Shown one piece after another: positions 8,052-18,338 of a DNA stretch of 18,338 nt. Location: contig JAICIG010000125.1 of the NCBI GenBank assembly GCA_025924495.1, positions 1 to 18,338 of the forward strand. Direction: 5' to 3'. Below the pieces are notes generated by a model. It had not been told where the DNA came from and did no database searches. It saw only the letters and a program-made list of their open reading frames with translations. Source of the stretch: Pirellulales bacterium. GTDB lineage: Bacteria > Planctomycetota > Planctomycetia > Pirellulales > JAICIG01. Numbering within the stretch: position 1 is the first letter of the stretch; the number at the start of each line of letters is the position of its first letter. The translations under genes were made by a program, and so were the position numbers.

Positions 8052-8528
8052 CTATTTCGGCTCCAGCAGCTTCGCTATCTCCGGGCCGTATTTCGACTCG
8101 GCTAAGGCCTGAGCGGTGTGCCCCTCGGGCGACTGCACGCGCACATCCGCGCCGGCCGCGAGGAGCACGCGGATGTGCTGTTCGGCGGTGCGCTTGCCCA
8201 CCAAGCCGCCCAAGAACCAAAGCAGCGGCGTTTTGCCCCAATCGCACCTGGCGTTCACGTCGGCGCCACGGTCAATGAGCAACTTGGCGATCTTGGGGGC
8301 GTATGCCAGCATGAGCGGCGTAATGCCGTCATACGCGCACCTCGCGTTGACATCCACGCCAGCGTCTAGCAAACGCTATGTCTCCTCAACAAGCCCATAT
8401 CGCACCGCCTCGCTCAGCGCGTTCGCGGCGCCTCCCTCCGCCTGCTCCAACGAGCGGATATGCCGTATTTCCACTTGCCTGTTGTGCTCTTTCAGCAACT
8501 TGTTGTGTTCTTTTAACCAGTCGTCCAT
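8052..8528 (-). pseudogene. Ankyrin-repeat protein gene interrupted by an in-frame amber codon
   Basis: One minus-strand frame of 159 codons runs from ATG 8528 (GGAG six bases upstream) to TAG at 8052. It is interrupted by an in-frame TAG at 8378-8376. The N-terminal 50 residues are a charged helix (MDDWLKEHNKLLKEHNRQVE...) leading into the first ankyrin unit (ALSEAVRYGLVEET). Straight after the stop the same frame continues RLLDAGVDVNARC, the normal second half of that unit. Further units follow: GITPLMLAYAPKIAKLLIDRGADVNARC, then KTPLLW...IRVLLAAGADV, then GHTAQALAESKYGPEIAKLLEPK (approximate boundaries). A CAG or AAG codon at the TAG position would fit ankyrin consensus, so a point mutation is the simplest cause. 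Ankyrin proteins bind other proteins and are known as immunity-type partners in bacterial toxin loci. The downstream half could restart at TTG 8372, but it would lack half a repeat. Confidence 0.82.
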
Positions 8529-8599
8529 AACGCTCTCCGCCAAGCACAGGCGAGCTATTGTCAATGTATGAGTTCACATCAGGTGCTCACGCGAATGCC

Positions 8600-8749
8600 T
8601 CATAGCCCTGAATCATCTCCAATCCTGGATATAAGTCGGTCGGTGCGAGCGTCGATTGTCTCCTCGGCTTGGCCCTTGCGGTGGTAGATGGCCTTGGAAG
8701 TCGAGATCACCGTGGCTTCCAAGGCAATGCTCGTCTCGTCGCCGTTCAA
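8600..8749 (-). pseudogene. Short coding-like remnant, unrecognised
   Basis: Between the SUFU stop (8773) and the ankyrin gene, a minus-strand frame ending at TGA 8600 reads LNGDETSIALEATVISTSKA, then IYHRKGQAEETIDARTDRLI and SRIGDDSGL. Third codon positions are mostly G or C and the composition is protein-like, unlike the other frames. The only start-like codon at its head is TTG 8749; the frame stays open upstream into the 3' end of the SUFU gene without a clear start. I do not recognise the family. It is either the 3' end of a gene whose beginning was lost, or a small gene of its own. No ribosome-binding site is evident. Confidence 0.35.
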
Positions 8750-8772
8750 GCTTTTAAGTCTACGGCTGCCGA

Positions 8773-9423
8773 TCACGAGGCGGCGACGTTCGGCCGCTTC
8801 AGGTCGATGTACGTCTGAATGCCCTGTTCGACGAAGAGCGACATCAGAGCTTCCGTGCCGTGCTCGCGGGCGTAAAGGTACTCCTCATTGTAGAGCGGGA
8901 AAAGTTGGTAGATCTGGATCATTGTGCCATCTTTACAGCGAATGACCGAATTATCAGACTGCAGCGAAGCTAAGAGCCACGCGGTGAACTTCAGGCCACG
9001 CGCGAGCGGCTTTGGGGGATCCTCGTCGACCAAGGTCGTGAAGCCCGCGCCCAGCCACTTTCCGCTGCTCGCGGCGTAATTGGCGATCTTCCGCAGCCAT
9101 TGAATCGGCCATGCCCAACGTGGGTTCTTAAGCGCCTCTTCCACGCGCGGCCAACCTTTGTCGAGTTCCAGCATCAATTCCGCTCGCCGGTAATGCTCGG
9201 CGCCTTCAGAGACCGGCAGGTCGACGCGGCTCAAGCCGGTGGTGAAAAGCGCCGACGAATTGCCCTGCGCGGCGAGCGGGATGTAGTGAACGGCGACGGG
9301 ATTGTCGGAAGTCGGAACGATCTCTCGTATGGCTCGCTCTTCGGGTTTGCCATAGTGCTTATGGAAATGGCTTACGATCTCATAGCCGCGGCGTGAGTGG
9401 GGCCATGACGCCAGGATCGCAAA
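8773..9423 (-). CDS. SUFU (suppressor of fused) domain protein, 5' end lost at junction with integrase
   Basis: The open frame holds the SUFU family pattern: GYEIVSHFHKHYGKPEERA, EIVPTSDNPVAVHYIP, LFTTGLSRVDLPV, AELMLELDKGWPR, WPIQWLRKIANYAA, WLGAGFTTL, then LFPLYNEEYLYAREHG, and a normal C-terminus DLKRPNVAAS. Bacterial SUFU proteins are small cytoplasmic proteins, several proposed as immunity proteins of polymorphic toxins. The domain looks complete apart from its extreme N-terminus. However, there is no ATG or GTG in frame: the frame begins directly after the integrase stop codon (9426-9424). The only conventional start is TTG 9234, which would give 153 residues and discard about 55 conserved ones; a CTG at 9414 is the other option. 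The gene may therefore be unexpressed or poorly started. Its upstream neighbour is the truncated integrase in the same frame. Confidence 0.85.
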   Translation of the reverse strand, partial: FAILASWPHSRRGYEIVSHFHKHYGKPEERAIREIVPTSDNPVAVHYIPLAAQGNSSALFTTGLSRVDLPVSEGAEHYRRAELMLELDKGWPRVEEALKNPRWAWPIQWLRKIANYAASSGKWLGAGFTTLVDEDPPKPLARGLKFTAWLLASLQSDNSVIRCKDGTMIQIYQLFPLYNEEYLYAREHGTEALMSLFVEQGIQTYIDLKRPNVAAS

Positions 9424-10365
9424 TCAGATACTGGCCCTTGGGGCGCTTTTTCGCCAGTCCAGCAAAACCGCTCGCAGTTCCGGATGCATGTCGATGTCGT
9501 GCTGTGTCTCAGTTTGCTTCCGGGACTGCTTGGTGCTGCGGGCCACAACATTGCCGCGGTCGAAGTCGACGTCATCCCAGCGTAGACGAAGCACCTCGCC
9601 TCGGCGCATTCCCGTGTAGGCCGGTACGGCGTGTAGGAGGTACGACACGTCAAATGTCATGCGCGAGCGAATCTGCGTCAGCAGTTGGGCAATCTCGTCA
9701 AACGTCAAATACAAGCGGTCCCAGCACGCCAGGCTCTCCTCGTCGCCGAGCCCGCCGCGTTCGAGCCTAGCTTCGATCTGCTCCCGCGTCTGAAAACGAT
9801 CTTTTTCGCCGCTTTCTGCGACGGGCGCCAGTCCTTTCGCGGGCGACTTCGTCAAGTATTGCATCGCTACGGCCCAATCGAAAAACGCCAGCATCGTTTG
9901 TCGTTCCTTGGCAACGGTCGTGTTAGCCCGCTCTTTGAGCCTGGCCTGTTGAAAGCCGTCAAGGTCGGCGAACGTTATGTTGTCAAGCGGGACTTCTACC
10001 CGACGCTTAAGATGCTTTTGCAGGTTGCCGAGGTGAATGCGGATCGTGTAGCGGTGGCTTTCGGCCAAGTGTTGCAAACGCTCTAGGTATTGATCAATCG
10101 CGACAGCCAGCGTTGGCATCGGCGGACTTTCCGACCTCTTCGCAAGCGGATCCAGCGTGCCCCCGCTGACAATGAAATCGCCTGGGTCGATGCCATCGGG
10201 CACTTGCAGCACGTTGATTGACAATCGGTGCAACGCGCGCTCGATTTCGAGCATGGCAGTCTTTGCGTCGGTGGAGTTGGTGGTGCGGAGCGAGCGTTTG
10301 TACTCTTTGCCCCGGTAGCGGAAGCGGGCCACGTAGGTGCCGTCCTTGTTCGCCAAGTTGGCCAT
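9424..10365 (-). pseudogene. Tyrosine recombinase/integrase, frameshifted and lacking its catalytic C-terminus
   Basis: The start is ATG 10365 (MANLANKDGTYVARFRYRGK), with GGAG eight bases upstream; a longer start at 10449 adds an unlikely leader. The visible frame gives 313 residues. Residues 1-70 are the N-terminal arm and helix, about 85-175 the SAM-like core-binding domain, and from about 220 the catalytic domain with Arg254 in TGMRRGE. The hairpin lysine region follows (STKQSRKQTETQHD). After DWRK (residues 302-305) the frame reads SAPRASI and stops. One extra A in the A5 run at 9447-9451 would instead read KRPKGQYLICDPGVMAPLTP, which is integrase-like, so a one-base deletion is likely. 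Even that frame ends at 9380, before the HxxR/H motifs and the catalytic Tyr. The protein should be inactive for recombination. It lies 213 bp from tRNA-Gln, the usual place for an island integrase. Confidence 0.85.
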
Positions 10366-10397
10366 GAGATTTTCTCCGTGCGGCAAGTGGACAATTG

Positions 10398-10420
10398 GTC
10401 TCGCGAGACTGGTCTCTCGC
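10398..10420. promoter_or_regulatory. Palindromic site upstream of integrase start
   Basis: GTCTCGCGAGAC at 10398-10409 is a perfect 12-base palindrome. Its right half also pairs with a following TCTCGC (GCGAGA at 10403-10408, TCTCGC at 10415-10420), so two alternative hairpins share one arm. It lies 33-55 bases upstream of the integrase start codon, inside the probable leader. It could be an operator or a leader hairpin (inference). Confidence 0.45.
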
Positions 10421-10461
10421 AGGCGCGATCGTTTGCCACACGGCGACATACGAGTGCCCTA

Positions 10462-10481
10462 TGAGGCACCATTGAGGCACC
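10462..10481. promoter_or_regulatory. Two TGAGGCACC repeats one helical turn apart, probable operator
   Basis: TGAGGCACC occurs exactly at 10462-10470 and 10473-10481, an 11-bp period that places both copies on the same DNA face. A nearby GTGCC at 10455 also pairs with GGCAC of the first copy. The repeats sit just downstream of a TATAAT box on the minus strand, where a repressor or a recombination accessory protein would act on integrase transcription. The sequence shows the repeats; the operator role is inference. Confidence 0.5.
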
Positions 10482-10489
10482 GGCCCTTT

Positions 10490-10495
10490 ATTATA
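10490..10495 (-). promoter_or_regulatory. Perfect -10 box of probable integrase promoter
   Basis: The minus strand reads TATAAT at 10495-10490, in an A/T-rich island inside GC-rich DNA, followed by AAAGGGCC where transcription would begin (about 10482). No good -35 box is found 16-18 bases upstream (the 17-base position reads ACAGCT), so the promoter would be weak or activator-dependent. It points at the integrase, about 125 bases upstream of its ATG. Confidence 0.5.
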
Positions 10496-10578
10496 CGAGG
10501 AGGCCGGAGGCAAGCTGTGATGCGTAAAGCATTTCGCAGCAGGGAGAAAAGGGTCGTCCGAGGCGACGAAAAAGAAAG

Positions 10579-10649
10579 CTGGGGAACTAGGATTTGAACC
10601 TAGACTAACTGGTCCAGAGCCAGTCGTGCTACCGTTACACTATTCCCCA
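10579..10649 (-). tRNA. tRNA-Gln (anticodon CUG)
   Basis: The minus strand folds as a complete 71-base tRNA. The 7-bp acceptor stem TGGGGAA/TTCCCCA is followed by discriminator G73. The anticodon stem ACTGG/CCAGT encloses the loop CTCTGGA, which gives anticodon CTG (CUG) reading CAG. The T loop is TTCAAAT, with T stem CTAGG/CCTAG. The U1-A72 pair and G73 are the usual glutamine identity features. The 3' CCA is not encoded. Its 3' end faces the integrase, the normal arrangement when a tRNA serves as attachment site. Confidence 0.95.
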
Positions 10650-11082
10650 ATCTGCGGCAATCAAATTTGCCAGCCCGAAAAGAAGTCGGGGGCCAAGGTA
10701 AACCGTAAACCTAGCAATCCGCAGCGGGCAGAGTCAAGGCCAGCAGGCGTAACATTCGAGTCGGCGAACCGGCGCAACGCGCCCGAAACGGCGAAGGGAT
10801 TCCGCCTGCGTGCAGCGACGACCTTGCGGCCGAGGCAAAAACGCTGCTGGCCATCAACTGTCTAGACCAAGCATGGCCGACTGGGTTCGCGGCGAACTTG
10901 CAAAAGTCGCTGAAATCCGAGGGGGCAAACGAATTCCGGCGGCGACCGTTGACGGACGATTTGGCGGACATCTAAAATCGGCGAGTCAGCCCGCGCGAGG
11001 CCTGGCGAAGTTCGCGGCGCGCCGTCCGGGCGCCCGCGTGGCAATCGGCTCGAATCCCTCTAATCCCACCCCGTTTGCCATT
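10650..11082. other. Intergenic stretch upstream of the FHA-GAF-PP2C gene
   Basis: These 433 bases lie between the divergently oriented tRNA and the phosphatase gene. The phosphatase frame is open back to 10810, with a possible ATG at 10873, but that 91-residue extension has no recognisable domain and mixed codon use. No clear promoter or terminator is seen. The plus strand at 11048-11070 contains GGCTCGAATCCCTC followed by TAATCCCACC, which resembles the 3' end of a tRNA but has no matching 5' half. Confidence 0.45.
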
Positions 11083-12771
11083 ATGGCAGTCTTGCAGGCG
11101 CTCAACGGGTCGAATACCGGCCAACTTTATCCGTTGGGCGGAAAGCGGGCCGTGTTAGGCCGCCACCCCGACTGCGATATCGTGCTCGACGTCGGCGCGG
11201 TCAGCCGGCAGCACGCGCAGATCCTCTGCGTCGACGAAGAATTCTTCGTGGAAGACCTGGAAAGCCGGAATGGCACGTTCGTCAACGGCGAAATGGTCCG
11301 CGGCCGGTTGCAACTGCAGGATAACGACCAGGTCAAGATTTGCGATCTGTTGTTCTCGTTCCATCACGAGCCGCCGGGTTTGACGCCCGAAGGGCACGAT
11401 GAGGGGGCGCTGAACGTCGACGCCTCGACCGCATTGCTGGTGGAAGACGGCGGCGGCAGCGGCGGCGCTACGATCATGTCGACCGTCAAGACGACGCGCA
11501 CCGGCCTGCGAGCGGCGCCCGTCAATGCCGAAATGAAGCTCAAGGCGCTGTTGGAAATCACCCACAGCCTGGGCACGGCCCTTTCGCTCGAGGAAGTGCT
11601 GCCGAAATTGCTCGACAGCCTGTTCAAGATTTTCCTGCAGGCCGATCGCGGGTTCATCGTGCTGCAAGCGGGCGAGAACGGTCCGCTGATTCCCAAAGCG
11701 GTCAAACACCGCCGCGGAAACGGGCAGGAAACGGTGCGCATCAGCCGCACGATCGTGCGGCAGGCGATGGAGGCGGGCGAAGCAATTCTCTCGGCCGACG
11801 CCGCCACCGACTCGCGGTTCGACAGCAGCCAGAGCATTGCTGATTTTCGCATCCGCTCGATGATGTGCGCACCGCTGGTCAGCCACAGCGGCGTGTCGCT
11901 GGGCGTCATTCAGATCGACACGCTCGATCAGCGCACCCCTTTCCATAAGGAAGATCTCGACGTACTGGCCAGCGTGGCCGGGCAGGCCGCCTTCGCCGTC
12001 GAAAACGCGCAACTGCACGAAGCGGCGCTCAAGCGGCAAGCGCTCGAGCGCGACCTGCAACTGGCGCATACGGTGCAGCAAGGCTTTTTGCCCAGCCGGC
12101 CGCCCGAGCTAGCCGGCTACCAGTTCTTTGACTTCTACGAACCCGCCAACCAGGTCGGGGGCGATTATTACGACTATATTCAGTTGCCCGGCGGACGCCT
12201 GGGAGTGATTGTCGCCGACGTGTCGGGCAAAGGCATTGCCGCGGCGCTGTTGATGGCCAAACTATCGGCGGAGGTTCGCTACGGGCTCGTCAGTTCTGCG
12301 GGGCCGGCCGAGGCGCTGGTGCAGCTCAACGCCGGGTTTTCGCGCAGTTGGGAAGATCGTTTTGTGACGTGCGCGCTGGCCATCATCGACCCGAAGAGTC
12401 ACGAAGTGCAGCTTGCCAACGCGGGGCACATGGCGCCTTTTCTGCGGCATGCCGACCAGCGGGTGGAAACGGTCGGCGAAGAGCAAACGGGCGTGCCGCT
12501 GGGCGTCGCTCCCGACTTTCCTTACGAGCAGTTTTCGTTTTCGCTGAAGCCGGGGGACGGGCTGGCCATGTTCACCGACGGATTCAGCGAGGCCATGAAC
12601 CTGGAGAACAACCTGTACGGTTTGGCACGTCTGGAACAGCAACTCCAGCGGAAGGCCGCAGGCGTAAGGCAGATCGGCGAGCTGATTTTGAGCGACGTCA
12701 AACAGTTCGTCGGCACCCGCTCGCAAAGCGACGACATGTGCCTGCTCTGTTTCGGTCGCGAGCCGGCATAG
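11083..12771 (+). CDS. FHA-GAF-PP2C (SpoIIE/RsbU-type) serine phosphatase
   Basis: The protein has 562 residues from ATG 11083, chosen because the FHA domain starts within the first few residues; the open frame upstream adds nothing conserved. Residues 1-93 are FHA, a phosphothreonine-binding module, with LGRHPDCDI, the SRQH motif (41-44) and RNGTFVNG (62-69). Residues 94-150 are a linker. Residues about 155-305 are a GAF sensor (ADRGFIVL, RSMMCAPLVS, GVIQIDT), and 306-325 a signalling helix. Residues about 326-560 are a PP2C phosphatase of the SpoIIE/RsbU class with intact metal-binding motifs: VGGDYYD (D361, D364), VADVSGKG (D379), NAGH (446-449), FTDGF (D499) and SDDMCLL (D550, D551). It is predicted to be cytoplasmic, dephosphorylating a Ser/Thr-phosphorylated partner such as an anti-sigma antagonist. 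No such partner gene is in the window. It stands alone, with convergent transcription on its right. Confidence 0.93.
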   Translation: MAVLQALNGSNTGQLYPLGGKRAVLGRHPDCDIVLDVGAVSRQHAQILCVDEEFFVEDLESRNGTFVNGEMVRGRLQLQDNDQVKICDLLFSFHHEPPGLTPEGHDEGALNVDASTALLVEDGGGSGGATIMSTVKTTRTGLRAAPVNAEMKLKALLEITHSLGTALSLEEVLPKLLDSLFKIFLQADRGFIVLQAGENGPLIPKAVKHRRGNGQETVRISRTIVRQAMEAGEAILSADAATDSRFDSSQSIADFRIRSMMCAPLVSHSGVSLGVIQIDTLDQRTPFHKEDLDVLASVAGQAAFAVENAQLHEAALKRQALERDLQLAHTVQQGFLPSRPPELAGYQFFDFYEPANQVGGDYYDYIQLPGGRLGVIVADVSGKGIAAALLMAKLSAEVRYGLVSSAGPAEALVQLNAGFSRSWEDRFVTCALAIIDPKSHEVQLANAGHMAPFLRHADQRVETVGEEQTGVPLGVAPDFPYEQFSFSLKPGDGLAMFTDGFSEAMNLENNLYGLARLEQQLQRKAAGVRQIGELILSDVKQFVGTRSQSDDMCLLCFGREPA

Positions 12772-13204
12772 GATCCGACGCGCCGCGGCTACTCCTCCGG
12801 CAGCATGCTGATCTAATGCCGCGAAGTGAGGAACGCCCGTCCAGCTACTCGGCGTCACTGGACAGTGGTAGTATTCGGTTAAGGACGTGACCGAAAGCTG
12901 AACTGAAGGCGAAAGCTTTCCGACTCAGCGGGATCGAGATTAAGAAAAGAAAACCTTTCGAGGTCAACTTTTCGAGACGAAGATCCAGATTCGGCCACGT
13001 CTTTTTTTGCGCGCCGCTCGCAACAAGCGATGCGGACTCATCACAAGGCGATCGCCGCCATCGCCCCCCATTTCCGTGCAGCACGGAAATGAGGCCCATC
13101 AGGCAATCCGCCGACCCGATGCCAGGCTTGCCTACCACTCACCGCGTAGCCAATGCATGCCTTCCCCCACATGCCACCTACTATCTACCACCTATCCCCG
13201 CCCC
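12772..13204. other. Intergenic stretch between convergent genes
   Basis: I see no gene in these 433 bases, which separate the stops of two convergent genes. The stretch contains a perfect 10-base palindrome CAGCATGCTG (12801-12810), a hairpin at 13069-13091, and a short C/A/T-rich segment with CCACCTA and related units (about 13175-13195). A bidirectional transcription-termination role for the hairpin is possible but not shown. Confidence 0.5.
13069..13091. terminator. Perfect 10-bp hairpin between convergent genes, possible terminator
   Basis: CATTTCCGTG (13069-13078) and CACGGAAATG (13082-13091) are exact reverse complements around a three-base loop. The site lies between two convergent genes, about 115 bases past the stop of the giant protein gene and 300 bases past that of the phosphatase. 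There is no T-run on either side, so it is not a classical intrinsic terminator. It could act with Rho, block exonucleases, or have no role. Confidence 0.4.
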
Positions 13205-18154
<4,950 letters not shown>

Positions 18155-18338
18155 GAAGAAAGTTCCTTGTGCTCTCAGCAAAGACTCAGGCCTGGGGCGA
18201 GAATCGATGAGCTTACCGAAGCGGCTTCGAGCGGCAAGCTTGTGGCCCGCCGCCGCCTCGGTGAGATTCGATTGATTTGCGAAACATTTCCGCCCCGCGA
18301 AAACAATTGCGTCAGTCGTCCTAAACGATTTCCGGGCA

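Noticed and set aside
7591..8247. Minus-strand ORF of 218 codons
   Set aside because: Its first part is out of frame with the ankyrin repeats, and the rest has no domain or supported start.
10579..10649. tRNA-Gln as a suppressor of the ankyrin amber codon
   Set aside because: The anticodon is CUG, which reads CAG; a UAG suppressor would need CUA.
11048..11070. tRNA-like 3' end on the plus strand upstream of the phosphatase gene
   Set aside because: The T loop and acceptor-like end look suggestive, but the T stem does not pair and no matching acceptor 5' strand or anticodon arm is found upstream; probably chance.
11155..12081. Minus-strand ORF of 308 codons
   Set aside because: It is antisense to the FHA and GAF domains; its Arg/Gln/His-rich translation is a shadow.

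Overview
The window looks like chromosomal DNA of a high-GC planctomycete, probably a Pirellula-type lineage (inference). The main reasons are the giant PVC-type (Planctomycetes-Verrucomicrobia-Chlamydiae) dehydrogenase and heme-binding protein at the right end, a HINT-tailed TPR/HEAT-like protein with the 'HD.TPR.P...VPG' C-terminus I associate with planctomycetes, a membrane-anchored protein starting with the planctomycete J-like 'WLGIPP..RPPN.YELLG' module, and an FHA-GAF-PP2C phosphatase. No rRNA, CRISPR array or complete insertion sequence is visible.

Layout. (1) 1-6003, all on the minus strand: four exported or membrane-anchored proteins in one run, read right to left. They are a TPR/coiled-coil protein, a HINT-tailed protein, a J-like/membrane/Gal-binding-like/TPR protein, and an exported alpha-helical protein cut by the window edge. 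Gaps of 43, 97 and 185 bp suggest one operon. No function is established for this set. (2) 6004-8051: mostly gene-poor DNA around a five-helix membrane protein on the plus strand (6778-7563), with a possible 32-codon ORF at 6254-6352. (3) 8052-10649: an eroding genomic island beside tRNA-Gln(CUG). It holds a tyrosine integrase that is frameshifted and lacks its catalytic C-terminus, a SUFU-domain gene joined directly to the broken integrase without a normal start codon, a short ORF remnant, and an ankyrin gene with an in-frame amber stop. The integrase still has a well-formed control region. (4) 11083-12771: an FHA-GAF-PP2C signalling phosphatase on the plus strand. (5) 13205-18154, minus strand: a 1649-residue exported fusion. 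Its order is SGNH-like domain, PVC dehydrogenase/beta-propeller domain, HEAT-like repeats, F5/8C-like domain, type 1 copper cupredoxin, CXXCH cytochrome c, and a histidine-rich tail.

How they may fit together. The giant protein reads as a self-contained periplasmic substrate-binding and electron-transfer machine. The minus-strand cassette at the left may act at the cell envelope, with the HINT domain as a possible processing or self-modifying module that has no toxin behind it. SUFU and ankyrin proteins are known immunity-type partners of polymorphic toxins, so the island may be the remains of an immunity-gene cassette delivered by the integrase. That last link is inference.
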